Shown here in pieces: positions 54,610-62,704 of a stretch of DNA of 64,000 nucleotides (positions are counted from its first letter, which is position 1; the number at the start of each line of letters is the position of its first letter). Below the pieces are notes generated by a model. The model did no database searches and was not told the origin of the DNA. It saw nothing but the letters and a program-made list of their open reading frames with translations. The stretch lies in contig NZ_JANHOH010000003.1 in the NCBI RefSeq assembly GCF_024498135.1, positions 1 through 64,000 on the forward strand, written 5' to 3'. A program made the translations under genes and the position numbers. The stretch comes from Mucilaginibacter aquariorum (GTDB lineage Bacteria; Bacteroidota; Bacteroidia; Sphingobacteriales; Sphingobacteriaceae).

Positions 54610-55143
54610 TTAAGCAACAACTACGTTATCGTTTTTTGCTTTACGTTTTAGTATAAGTGCGGTAATAACAGACACGATCAGCCCTACAGGTAATATTTCC
54701 AAATAGGTAAACAGCACAACCCATATAAAGGAACTGTACATACTTTTCATAGAGCTTATCTCTTTTACCTGAGCAGCAATATCAGCGGCACTTGCACCGC
54801 TGCTTTGTGCCTTCTGAATTTCATGTGCTGCATACTTGTCCATAAAATCGGGCATGAACAGGTAATAATCTACCAGCCATGCCAACACATACATAGTTGA
54901 AGCAATGAGGGATATGTATAAGCCTATTTTAAATGCCTTACCAAAACTGATAACACCATTATTGTACTTATCGCGATAGTTTTTAATGCCAACAAAAATA
55001 AGCGAAAACGCAAGTAACATTGAGGCATAGCCCAATATCATACTGTGGTTACCGCTCTCATAGCACCATGCCATGCCGATGATCATCAAGACAGATACAA
55101 TAAGCCCGGAGATGAGTCCAAATACAATTACATTCTTTTTCAT
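54610..55143 (-). CDS. DUF4199 membrane protein
   Basis: A 177-residue integral membrane protein with four TM helices (about residues 7-28, 34-52, 72-94 and 143-166). The long loop before the last helix is charged (SAADIAAQVKEISSMKS). It fits DUF4199, a Bacteroidota family without known function. It lies between the MarR gene and a membrane-tethered LuxR-type gene. Confidence 0.85.
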   Translation of the reverse strand: MKKNVIVFGLISGLIVSVLMIIGMAWCYESGNHSMILGYASMLLAFSLIFVGIKNYRDKYNNGVISFGKAFKIGLYISLIASTMYVLAWLVDYYLFMPDFMDKYAAHEIQKAQSSGASAADIAAQVKEISSMKSMYSSFIWVVLFTYLEILPVGLIVSVITALILKRKAKNDNVVVA

Positions 55144-55258
55144 TGCGATTTAATTTAATGTTTATACCTCAAAATTGAACTATCGTACCCATTTTCCGTT
55201 CATACTTTAGGGTGATTTTGATATAAGTTAGGATTTTTCATACTAAAGAATGAGGAGG

Positions 55259-55729
55259 TTAGGGTATCAGGCACAACTTTTTGGCCTTATCAACCGCTTG
55301 TGTACGCCGCTGTACCTCCAATTTTTCAAATACTTTAGATGAGTGTGTTTTTATGGTATTTAATGATACAAACAAATGCTCGGCAATTTGGTGGTTACTT
55401 AAGCCTTGCGCCATTAACTGTAATACCTCCAGTTCGCGTTTGCTCAGGCCAACGCGCGTAAGTTCCTTATCATCCAAAACAAACTCGTCGCTTTTTACAA
55501 ATACTTCCTTTTCTACAATTATGGTATTAGTTTTTGGCCGGGTAAGTTTAATAGCCAGCCAAATACCCAGTAAGGTAAATATAATAGCCAACGCCCCGGC
55601 ATAAAGTTCAAGTGCATGGTCAATGATAATAAAACGCCACTCCAGCCATTTCATTAAAAATAATAAAACAGCCAGCGATGAGCCATAAAGTATTACGGAT
55701 CGGTTTCGTATCCAAAAATTCAAAGTCAT
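55259..55729 (-). CDS. Membrane-anchored LuxR-type regulator
   Basis: A 156-residue protein with two TM helices (about residues 12-31 and 41-62), a short charged linker, and a C-terminal LuxR helix-turn-helix (LSKRELEVLQLMAQGLSNHQ, about residues 93-112; IAEHLFVSLNTIKTHSSKVF, about 113-132). There is no receiver domain, so control must come through the membrane part or a partner. It is encoded upstream of the DUF4199 gene on the same strand, which could be that partner (inference). Confidence 0.88.
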   Translation of the reverse strand: MTLNFWIRNRSVILYGSSLAVLLFLMKWLEWRFIIIDHALELYAGALAIIFTLLGIWLAIKLTRPKTNTIIVEKEVFVKSDEFVLDDKELTRVGLSKRELEVLQLMAQGLSNHQIAEHLFVSLNTIKTHSSKVFEKLEVQRRTQAVDKAKKLCLIP

Positions 55730-55788
55730 TTATGCCTAATTGATGTTTAAAAATAGCACAATCGGCGGCTTAATCAAAAACAGAGCAG

Positions 55789-56694
55789 TTAAAATTCCTC
55801 GTCTATCAGCGTTTTATTGATAATGACGCCCGCCATCAGGCCAGTTGCCATGGCATTGGCTAAACCTCTCATCGGCGAGCTGTTGTCGCCCGCGGCATAT
55901 ACGCCTGGTACCGATGTAGCTCCAAAACCATCAACCTCTATACGCCCCGCGGCATCGATAATGCAACCTAATTGCTGTGGGATGTTTGTATGTTGCTCAA
56001 ATGGCACACGCGAAAATATTGCATCAACAGGATAGTTATTACCATTGGTTAATTCTATGTTTTGTACATGGCCATTATTGTGGTTTATACCAGCAACTTT
56101 TGTTTCAACAATATTAATATGGTGTTTCCGCAACTGTTGCTGCTGTTCCGCACTAAGCGTGGAAGTGCCACTGGTGAACAGGGTTATATCTTTGCTCCAA
56201 TTGCTAATGAGTTTTGCATATTCAAACCCTTCATCGCCATTACCAAAAACGGCCAACTTTTGTCCGTATACTTCATAGCCATGGCAATACGGACAATGAA
56301 TAACAGATACTCCCCAACAATCAGCAAAACCGGGCATATCGGGCATTATATCCTTTATACCTGTGGCAAACAAGATCTTTTTCGCTTTAACAGTCCTGGC
56401 ATTTGCCATAATTATTTCAAAATATCCTTCATTTTGTACAACGGCTGTTACATCATCTACGATAAGTTCAACCGTTTTGTAAAGAGCAAGCTGCTCTCGG
56501 GCTTTGGCAGCGATGGCAGCAGGTGTTTCGCCATCGTGGGTGATCAAATTATGAGCCTGTGGTGCTGTTTTATTGCAAGGTTGCCCGTTATCTATAACCA
56601 GCACATTACGTACCGATCTACCCAAAGTCATGGCGGCTGATAAACCGGCATAACTTCCTCCTATTATCACAACGTCGTATGCTATGTGTCCCAT
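55789..56694 (-). CDS. Thioredoxin-reductase-like FAD/NAD(P)-dependent oxidoreductase
   Basis: A 301-residue flavoprotein. The FAD motif is VVIIGGSYAGLSAAMTLGRS (about residues 9-28), the redox-active pair is CPYC in HCPYCHGYEVYGQKL (about residues 133-147), and the second FAD site is GVYAAGDNSS (about 265-274). The NAD(P) part (AVFGNGDEGFEYAKLI) differs from the GxGxxA form of true thioredoxin reductases. Such stand-alone enzymes may oxidise or reduce small dithiols. The preceding 158-base gap holds the palindrome TTATTGCAATAA (56799-56810), a possible operator. Confidence 0.88.
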   Translation of the reverse strand: MGHIAYDVVIIGGSYAGLSAAMTLGRSVRNVLVIDNGQPCNKTAPQAHNLITHDGETPAAIAAKAREQLALYKTVELIVDDVTAVVQNEGYFEIIMANARTVKAKKILFATGIKDIMPDMPGFADCWGVSVIHCPYCHGYEVYGQKLAVFGNGDEGFEYAKLISNWSKDITLFTSGTSTLSAEQQQQLRKHHINIVETKVAGINHNNGHVQNIELTNGNNYPVDAIFSRVPFEQHTNIPQQLGCIIDAAGRIEVDGFGATSVPGVYAAGDNSSPMRGLANAMATGLMAGVIINKTLIDEEF

Positions 56695-56852
56695 AAATAA
56701 ATAGTTTAAGTGTTAAAAATTACAACTGTTATTGATTTAGATTTTCAATTTTTATTATTGCATCAAAGTTGCATTTATAAAAATAAAACAATGTGTTTTT
56801 ATTGCAATAATTGTAATTACAGGAAAGATGAAGTAAAGTGGGTTAATGGCCG

Positions 56853-57392
56853 CTAAAAGGTAACCGTAAAATGGTTGGTGCAGGTATCAATATCAAATTC
56901 GTAATCAAATGTATCGCAGGCACGGGTAATTATCATTAAACCAAAATGCTCGGCAAGGCTGCTAATGTTAACCGGGTTTGTTTCTTCGGTCTCTTCAATA
57001 AAAAACCGCAAGCGGCAATTGTTATGCAATTTTGCTTTCAAAATTGCACTGCTATCACCGTAAATAGTAATTATTTCATCGGTATGGTGCCTGCCGGGTA
57101 ATGGCCACTCCAACAGGTTTTCACCGCAGCGCACAGCTAAACCATTCCCGGTATCTGTTTTTCTGATGTTGATCTTATTGCCCGCTGTTCCTATTTTAAG
57201 TACTGTTTTATCTTGCCCGGAGTGTTTTAAAGAGTTGGTGAGTAACTCAACCAAAATCATTTTCAGTTTAAATTCCGTGCTTTCATCAATCTGTATGCTT
57301 TGCCTTACGTGCTCAATAACCGCCAGCACTAATGGGTATAAGCCATCGGCATCGTTATTAAATACAAACTTTTTAGAACTGCTATCAGGCAT
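56853..57392 (-). CDS. HATPase-type anti-sigma/serine kinase, partner-switching module
   Basis: A 179-residue protein with a GHKL ATPase fold. The N box is LVELLTNSLKHSGQ (about residues 47-60) and the later part has DTGNGLAVRCG-type sequence. I chose the start MPDSSSKKF at 57392, four bases after the STAS stop; the frame is open 14 codons further upstream, into the STAS gene. HATPases of this type phosphorylate a Ser on STAS proteins and bind a target. The target is unknown. It is the last gene of a four-gene partner-switching operon. Confidence 0.85.
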   Translation of the reverse strand: MPDSSSKKFVFNNDADGLYPLVLAVIEHVRQSIQIDESTEFKLKMILVELLTNSLKHSGQDKTVLKIGTAGNKINIRKTDTGNGLAVRCGENLLEWPLPGRHHTDEIITIYGDSSAILKAKLHNNCRLRFFIEETEETNPVNISSLAEHFGLMIITRACDTFDYEFDIDTCTNHFTVTF

Positions 57393-57396
57393 ATTA

Positions 57397-57735
57397 TTAG
57401 CTTTTATTAATCGCCGCTTCAACTGCCGAGGCATGTATGTTAAATGCCTTATTGAGCCTAATCAATTGAAACAAACCGGCTACATCTTTATTTAAGCCCG
57501 CTACATCAATTTCGGCTTTATTGGCTATGGCATATTTAAGAGAAGAAACCAATGCCCCTAAAAAGGAACTATCAACATACATTACTTTTTCAAAATTCAC
57601 AATAATGTATTTGTTGCCTTTATCTATTAGCGCGGCCATCTCGTTCTTAAAATTGTCAGACACGGTTAAATTTGCCTCTTTTACCTGTATATCAGCTATT
57701 AAAGCTTTGTTGTAAATGTTGGTTTCTAATATCAT
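57397..57735 (-). CDS. STAS-domain anti-anti-sigma-type protein
   Basis: A 112-residue STAS protein. The phosphorylatable Ser is in KVMYVDSSFLGALVSSLKYA (about residues 49-68), matching the DS[S/T]xxG motif of SpoIIAA and RsbV. In its dephospho form it would bind the HATPase and free that protein's target. The stop of the upstream phosphatase gene and this ATG touch without a gap, so translation is coupled. Confidence 0.9.
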   Translation of the reverse strand: MILETNIYNKALIADIQVKEANLTVSDNFKNEMAALIDKGNKYIIVNFEKVMYVDSSFLGALVSSLKYAIANKAEIDVAGLNKDVAGLFQLIRLNKAFNIHASAVEAAINKS

Positions 57736-58869
57736 TCAAATTGTTTTTTGTAAATATATTAAGCTGCAATCGTCTATATGGTCTGTTGTTTTTTCCTGCA
57801 AAAAATCACTCCGTTTAAATTCGGAAAAAGGCCGGTTTAAATATGGGGTAACGGCTTCTACAAAAGTATTATAATCGGTTTTCTTTCCACTGGTACCTTC
57901 AAAATCTATTATGCCATCTGTAAACATAAAAAACCTGTCACCGGCATTCAGTTTAAGTGTTACCTCATCAAAGTCGCCATCTTGCAACATACCCAGCAAC
58001 ATGCCCGATGAGCCTATTTGCTGTAAATTACCATCCACGCTATTGTAATAAAGCAATGGCAAGTCGCCGGCACCGGAATAGGTGATTACTGACTCCGCGG
58101 CATCTAACATCACCAGTGAAAGGCTCGACAGCACATCGTTCACCACCGGGTCATGATAAACCACGTCGTTTATTTTTTGCAGGATATTTTTGGTAGAAAA
58201 GTTACCTTCCGAGATGCAAATACGCACTGCCGCCCGTATATAACTTAAAAAACCGAACGAGAAATACCAGGCGCCCCATTTTTTACCCATTACATCGCCC
58301 AGCACTATAAATGTGTAACGTTCATCAATGGTTATAAAATCTATAAAATCTCCACCGGGATAGTTCTGATAAGATCTGTGCCAAAAATCGACCTCGAAGC
58401 CGTTTATAACCGGCAGCTTTTGCGGCACCGAATGCAGGTTAAGGGCCATAGCCGCAACACTTAATTCCTTTAGTGTGCGTTCGTGCTGCTCACGTACGGT
58501 GCTTAAAAAATTGTTTATTTTAGATACCACTACAGGTAGCGGTGTATCTTTCAATATATAATCTACAGCTTCCAGGTTTATGCCTTTCAGCATCAGGTCA
58601 TTATCTTCCTCTGATGTAAGGAACATAAAGGGGATATCTTTATACTCGGGTATCGCGATAAGGTTTTGCCTGAAAGAGAAACCATCAACATCGGGCATGT
58701 GATAATCTGAGAGGATAATGTCCGGTCGCTCCTGCTTCAATAATTCCGTAGCCGCATCTGCCGAAATTGCTTTCATGCAATAAAACCCTTCTTTATTTAA
58801 AGCCCGCCCCATCATTTCTAAAACAAGGGGATTATCATCAACTAAAAGTATTTTTTTTGATGTGGCCAT
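57736..58869 (-). CDS. Response regulator-PP2C (SpoIIE/RsbU-type) phosphatase
   Basis: A 377-residue fusion. The receiver domain (about 1-120) has the phospho-acceptor in PDIILSDYHMPDVDGFSFR and the conserved FMFLTSEEDND. A linker helix leads to a PP2C-type phosphatase (about 165-375) with YPGGDFIDFITI, VLGDVMGKKWGAWYFSF, TYSGAGDLPLLYY and FFMFTDGIIDFEG, which carry the metal-binding Asp residues. It would dephosphorylate the STAS protein when its receiver is phosphorylated. The sensor kinase is not in this operon. Confidence 0.92.
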   Translation of the reverse strand: MATSKKILLVDDNPLVLEMMGRALNKEGFYCMKAISADAATELLKQERPDIILSDYHMPDVDGFSFRQNLIAIPEYKDIPFMFLTSEEDNDLMLKGINLEAVDYILKDTPLPVVVSKINNFLSTVREQHERTLKELSVAAMALNLHSVPQKLPVINGFEVDFWHRSYQNYPGGDFIDFITIDERYTFIVLGDVMGKKWGAWYFSFGFLSYIRAAVRICISEGNFSTKNILQKINDVVYHDPVVNDVLSSLSLVMLDAAESVITYSGAGDLPLLYYNSVDGNLQQIGSSGMLLGMLQDGDFDEVTLKLNAGDRFFMFTDGIIDFEGTSGKKTDYNTFVEAVTPYLNRPFSEFKRSDFLQEKTTDHIDDCSLIYLQKTI

Positions 58870-58874
58870 GGATA

Positions 58875-59375
58875 TTAAGCGGTTCGTTTTTTTAACAGAG
58901 CGCTTAAAAACAAATATACACCTGTAAATACAATAAGCAATGCTATTAAGTCCATAAGGGTTACACCATCGTTATCATTAAAATAAAATATGGTAAACAT
59001 TTCAAAATACGGTGGTGCCGGCATTATGATCATGGCCATACCCAGGGTTATCATAACAATACCAATAATTACAACCACCAGCTTTTTAACCCGTTCGTGA
59101 CCAAGGTATTTTTGAGATACTTCACTATCTAATTGATGTTGGGATAAAAGCATTTCAAAATCATTCAACAGCTCCACCCTATCACGGTCGGCATCTAATT
59201 CTTTAAAAGCCTCAATACTTTTTGGCAGCGATGTTTCGTCAATGGCCTTATTTATCTTCTGTTGTATAGCCTTTACCCGTTTTGCATCAACCCCTCCCTT
59301 TCGGAGCAAAACCATTAATTCCTCGGCTTTTAGCTCCAGTAATTCGGCATTATCAACAAGTTGTTTATCCTTCAA
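58875..59375 (-). CDS. Two-TM membrane protein with N-terminal coiled-coil
   Basis: A 166-residue protein of no recognised family. An N-terminal helical, charged part (about 1-90, LELKAEELMVLLRKGGVDAK) precedes two TM helices (about 100-120 and 138-158) joined by a short loop. The frame starts at a TTG; the first ATG would cut off 20 residues that look like helical coding sequence, so the TTG is preferred. The gene starts the partner-switching operon, 5 bases before the phosphatase gene, and may carry the input signal or anchor the module. Confidence 0.75.
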   Translation of the reverse strand: MKDKQLVDNAELLELKAEELMVLLRKGGVDAKRVKAIQQKINKAIDETSLPKSIEAFKELDADRDRVELLNDFEMLLSQHQLDSEVSQKYLGHERVKKLVVVIIGIVMITLGMAMIIMPAPPYFEMFTIFYFNDNDGVTLMDLIALLIVFTGVYLFLSALLKKRTA

Positions 59376-59445
59376 AGTTTTAAATGATTATAATGCTTAA
59401 CTTTTATTAATATTATGCCGTTTAAATATTCTATAAATATACTGC

Positions 59446-60369
59446 ATGAAAAAGGTATCTGTTGTCACCATCAACTTTAATCAGGATAAAATTACAGAAG
59501 AGCTTCTAATATCAATTGCCGAAACAAATACTTACGAAAATTTAGAGGTAATTGTTGTTGATAATGGCAGCACCGTAAATCCTATCCCGTTGTGGACAAG
59601 CAAATATCCCAATGTTAAATTTATACGGTCAGAGAACAATTTGGGTTTCTCTGGCGGTAACAATATAGGTATTGCCCAAGCCACAGGCGATTATTATTTC
59701 CTGGTGAATAATGATACCGAATTTTCGCCCGGCTTAGTGAAAAAGCTGGTAGATATTTTAGATACACATCCGCAGGTTGGCATTATATCGCCAAAGCTGG
59801 TGTATGATTTCGATAGAAGCATTATCCAATATGTAGGTTTTACATTGGTAGATTATTACACTTGCCGCAACCAGGCTGTTGGTAAAAACGAGAAAGATGT
59901 TGGCCAGTATGATAACCTGCTTGGCCAAACCGGTTACTGCCATGGTGGTGCCATGATGGTGAAAAAAGAAACCTGCGAGAAAGCCGGCTTAATGGCCGAT
60001 AACTTCTTTATTTATTACGAGGAAGTTGACTGGGGCGAACGCATCAACAAAGCCGGGTACCAGGCTTGGGTACGCGGAGACGCCGTTATTTACCACAAAG
60101 AATCAATGACTGTGGGTAAGAACAGCCCGTTTAAAGAATACTTTATGAATCGTAATCGCATACTGTTCATCCGCCATAACGCGCCTGCTTTTAAAGCCTT
60201 TGTATTTTATATTTATTTTGTGCTGATGGTGGTTCCACGGAACTTAATCAGGTACATTAAAGAGAAGAAATATAACTTCATCGGCATACTTTTCCGTGCT
60301 GTTTGGTGGAACATAACCCATAGTAAACATAGTACCGAATTAGGCTATACCATTAACAAAGTTTCATGA
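59446..60369 (+). CDS. GT2 family glycosyltransferase (rhamnosyltransferase-like)
   Basis: A 307-residue GT-A enzyme. The donor-binding strand is VVDNGSTVNPIPLW (about residues 38-51), the metal motif NNDTEF (about 86-91), and the acceptor part has CEKAGLMADNFFIYYEEVDW with the catalytic ED-type acids. The C-terminus has a hydrophobic helix that may bind the membrane. It resembles WbbL-like enzymes of cell-surface polysaccharide synthesis. It overlaps the next GT gene by 4 bases and is divergent from the partner-switching operon across 70 bases. Confidence 0.9.
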   Translation: MKKVSVVTINFNQDKITEELLISIAETNTYENLEVIVVDNGSTVNPIPLWTSKYPNVKFIRSENNLGFSGGNNIGIAQATGDYYFLVNNDTEFSPGLVKKLVDILDTHPQVGIISPKLVYDFDRSIIQYVGFTLVDYYTCRNQAVGKNEKDVGQYDNLLGQTGYCHGGAMMVKKETCEKAGLMADNFFIYYEEVDWGERINKAGYQAWVRGDAVIYHKESMTVGKNSPFKEYFMNRNRILFIRHNAPAFKAFVFYIYFVLMVVPRNLIRYIKEKKYNFIGILFRAVWWNITHSKHSTELGYTINKVS

Positions 60370-61541
60370 TCATAACCCTTTGGATAAGCCTCTTTATAGC
60401 ATTTTATACCTTTGTTGGTTATGGCTTTCTGCTGTATTTTGTTATTAAAATAAAGCGGGCAATTAAAGGCAAACCTGTTATCCCGGTTGTTAGTGATGAT
60501 GATCTGCCTACCTGTACGCTGGTTGTGGCGGCTTATAACGAAGAGCATTTTATAAGCCAGAAAATAGCCAATAGTCTGCAATTAAATTATCCTGCGGGTA
60601 AGCTTAAATTTGTTTTTGTAACCGATGGTTCATCTGACAGGACAGCCGAAATAATTGGCGAATACCCACAGATCCAATTACTGCACCGCCCCGAACGCGC
60701 CGGTAAAATTGCCGCCGTGCATCGTGCAATGGAGTATGTAGATACCGAAGTGGTTGTATTTACCGATGCTAATACTTTTTTGAACCCCGAGGCTATAACC
60801 CGCATTTGCCGCCACTACAGTGATAAAACAGTAGGTGCTGTGGCTGGTGAAAAGCGGGTACAAATTGATGTTAATGCCGATGCCAGCGCTGCAGGCGAGG
60901 GTTTTTACTGGAAATATGAATCGGCCTTAAAAAAATGGGATTCTGAGCTATATTCTGTAGTGGGTGCCGCGGGCGAACTATTTAGTGTAAAGCGTACCCT
61001 TTACCAGGATGTACCTGCTGATACTGTACTGGACGATTTTATGATATCTATGCTGATAGCCGCTCAGGGTTACCGCATTATTTACGAACCGGAAGCATAC
61101 GCGCTGGAAACCGCATCAGAAAATGTATCTGAAGAACTGAAACGCAAGATCAGGATAGCGGCTGGTGGTATCCAGTCTATCCTGCGTTTAAAAAGCCTAT
61201 TGTTGCCTTTTAAATTCCCGGTACTATCATTTCAATATGTAAGTCACCGCGTTTTAAGGTGGACGGTTACACCTTTCTTCCTAATACTGGCATTCATCAC
61301 AAACCTGGCCCTGGCCTTTGCAGGCAAAGGTTGGTTTTACGAGTTACTGTTTGCCGGGCAAGTGCTGTTTTACCTGTTAGCCATACTCGGTTTTATCATG
61401 GAAAAACGCCACATCCGCATTAAAGCCCTCTTTATCCCCTACTACTTCTGCGTAATGAACTACGCCGTTTTAGCTGGTATTATCCGCTATTTCACCACAA
61501 AGCAAAGCTCTGTTTGGGAAAAAGCGCAAAGGAAAATGTGA
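60366..61541 (+). CDS. GT2 family membrane glycosyltransferase
   Basis: A 391-residue processive-type GT2. One N-terminal TM helix (about 3-27), a cytoplasmic GT-A domain with AAYNEEHFISQKIANSL (about 53-69), VVFTDANTFLNP (D-x-D-type motif, about 137-148) and TVLDDFMISMLIAAQGY (about 220-236), and three C-terminal TM helices (about 300-320, 325-350, 360-380). The QxxRW motif of cellulose or chitin synthases is not present, so a processive polymerase is not certain. The ATG overlaps the stop of the first GT gene (ATGA). Confidence 0.9.
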   Translation: MIITLWISLFIAFYTFVGYGFLLYFVIKIKRAIKGKPVIPVVSDDDLPTCTLVVAAYNEEHFISQKIANSLQLNYPAGKLKFVFVTDGSSDRTAEIIGEYPQIQLLHRPERAGKIAAVHRAMEYVDTEVVVFTDANTFLNPEAITRICRHYSDKTVGAVAGEKRVQIDVNADASAAGEGFYWKYESALKKWDSELYSVVGAAGELFSVKRTLYQDVPADTVLDDFMISMLIAAQGYRIIYEPEAYALETASENVSEELKRKIRIAAGGIQSILRLKSLLLPFKFPVLSFQYVSHRVLRWTVTPFFLILAFITNLALAFAGKGWFYELLFAGQVLFYLLAILGFIMEKRHIRIKALFIPYYFCVMNYAVLAGIIRYFTTKQSSVWEKAQRKM

Positions 61542-61642
61542 TGGGGATTAGGGGATTTTTAAGATTTACAGATAAGCAAGTAACGAAGAGCGGTGGGCCG
61601 ACAAAAAACCGGGGCCGATGGGTAAAGGCCTGTGCGGGGAAG

Positions 61643-61806
61643 GATTTTTTTGTCTTGATTTTTGGTTACTTTGTATCAAGACAAAGTAACAGCCCTCCCG
61701 CGGCGAATGAGCGGATTGACATTCATAAAACACAAACCTACTTGCAAACTTTTCTATCGGGAGATTGCTTCGTACCTCGCTATGATGGTCGGAGTGGATA
61801 TCCTAT
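61643..61806. repeat. Candidate dispersed intergenic repeat
   Basis: The gap between the GT2 and lactonase genes holds a perfect 10-bp inverted repeat, GTTACTTTGT/ACAAAGTAAC (61665-61674 with 61681-61690), and further on GAGATTGCTTCGTACCTCGC. Both resemble sequences I know from dispersed intergenic repeats of Bacteroidota genomes. A 148-residue frame across the gap is not a gene. The gap after 61790 also contains only the terminator zone of the lactonase gene. Confidence 0.5.
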
Positions 61807-62703
61807 CTACTCCACTCCCCTCACATTCATTTTCAAAGTATATATTGCTTTAGATGCAGTGATAAACAGCACATCCCTGTTCTTCCCGCCAAAACAAACA
61901 TTGGCGCTCCAGGGTTCGGGGATATCGATATGGCCTATTTGCTGGCCTTTTGGGTTGTAAATCGTAATGCCTTTGCCTGCCAGGTAAAGGTTTCCGCGTT
62001 CATCAAGTGTTAAACCATCTGCGCCTTGCTGCGCAAACACCTGCCTGTCATCAAGGGTGCCATCGGTATCTATGTTAAACTTATATATTTTATCATCCCC
62101 AATATCAGCAACATACAGATAATTACCGTCTGGCGTACCTACAATGCCGTTTGGTTTTTTTAACGATTCGTCGGCAATCTCCGGCTGCAGCGAACTGTTT
62201 GACAGGTAGTAAACCTTTTGCCCTTCTAGTTCAGATTTAGTACGTGTCCAGTAATCGCGCTGGTAATAGGGGTCGGTGAAATAAATGCCGCCTTTTTTGT
62301 CGATCCAGAGGTCGTTAGGGCCATTGAATAGCTTGCCATTAAGGGTTTTTAAAAGTACTTTCACCTTGCCATTGGCGCTAATTTTCCAAAGCTGGTTATG
62401 CTCATCTGCACAAACAATCAGGTTGCCTTTACGGTCGAAGCATGTGCCATTTGCTCTGCCTGCATTATCCATAAAAACAGATAACTTGCCATCGGTATTG
62501 TACTTCCAGATCTTGTTATTGGGCTGATCGGTAAAGAAGATATTCCCCTTTTTATCAACCGCCGGACCTTCGGTAAAGGCAAATTGTTTGGAGATAAGCT
62601 GGGGCTTTTCATCAGCGTTAAACAGCGGACTTTTTTGACCAAAAACCGACCCTAAAACGCCAAAAAAGGCACAAAAAACGCTTAACAATGTTCTATAATT
62701 CAT
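61807..62703 (-). CDS. SMP-30/gluconolactonase family protein, secreted
   Basis: A 298-residue six-bladed propeller of the SMP-30/LRE family. The ATG at 62703 gives a signal peptide (MNYRTLLSVFCAFFGVLGSVFGQ is residues 1-23, split here as MNYRTLLSVF and CAFFGVLGSVFGQ). Metal-site segments include FTEGPAVDKKGNIFFTDQPN (Glu), FNGPNDLWIDKKGGIYFTDP (Asn, Asp) and KPNGIVGTPDGNYLYVADIG. The family hydrolyses sugar lactones with a divalent metal. It starts 1 base after the stop of the fucosidase gene, so the two form an operon. The secreted form suggests an extracellular or periplasmic lactone. Confidence 0.88.
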   Translation of the reverse strand: MNYRTLLSVFCAFFGVLGSVFGQKSPLFNADEKPQLISKQFAFTEGPAVDKKGNIFFTDQPNNKIWKYNTDGKLSVFMDNAGRANGTCFDRKGNLIVCADEHNQLWKISANGKVKVLLKTLNGKLFNGPNDLWIDKKGGIYFTDPYYQRDYWTRTKSELEGQKVYYLSNSSLQPEIADESLKKPNGIVGTPDGNYLYVADIGDDKIYKFNIDTDGTLDDRQVFAQQGADGLTLDERGNLYLAGKGITIYNPKGQQIGHIDIPEPWSANVCFGGKNRDVLFITASKAIYTLKMNVRGVE

Positions 62704-62704
62704 C

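Noticed and set aside
56062..56640. 192-residue plus-strand frame opposite the thioredoxin-reductase-like gene
   Set aside because: Antisense to a gene with all flavoprotein motifs, with a shadow-like composition.
56799..56810. Palindrome TTATTGCAATAA upstream of the thioredoxin-reductase-like gene
   Set aside because: Short and AT-rich, with only one copy seen, so chance is likely. It is mentioned with the gene but not called as an operator.
61514..61960. 148-residue plus-strand frame after the second GT2 gene
   Set aside because: It overlaps the end of the GT2 gene and the end of the lactonase gene, and crosses a probable dispersed repeat. It is not protein-like.
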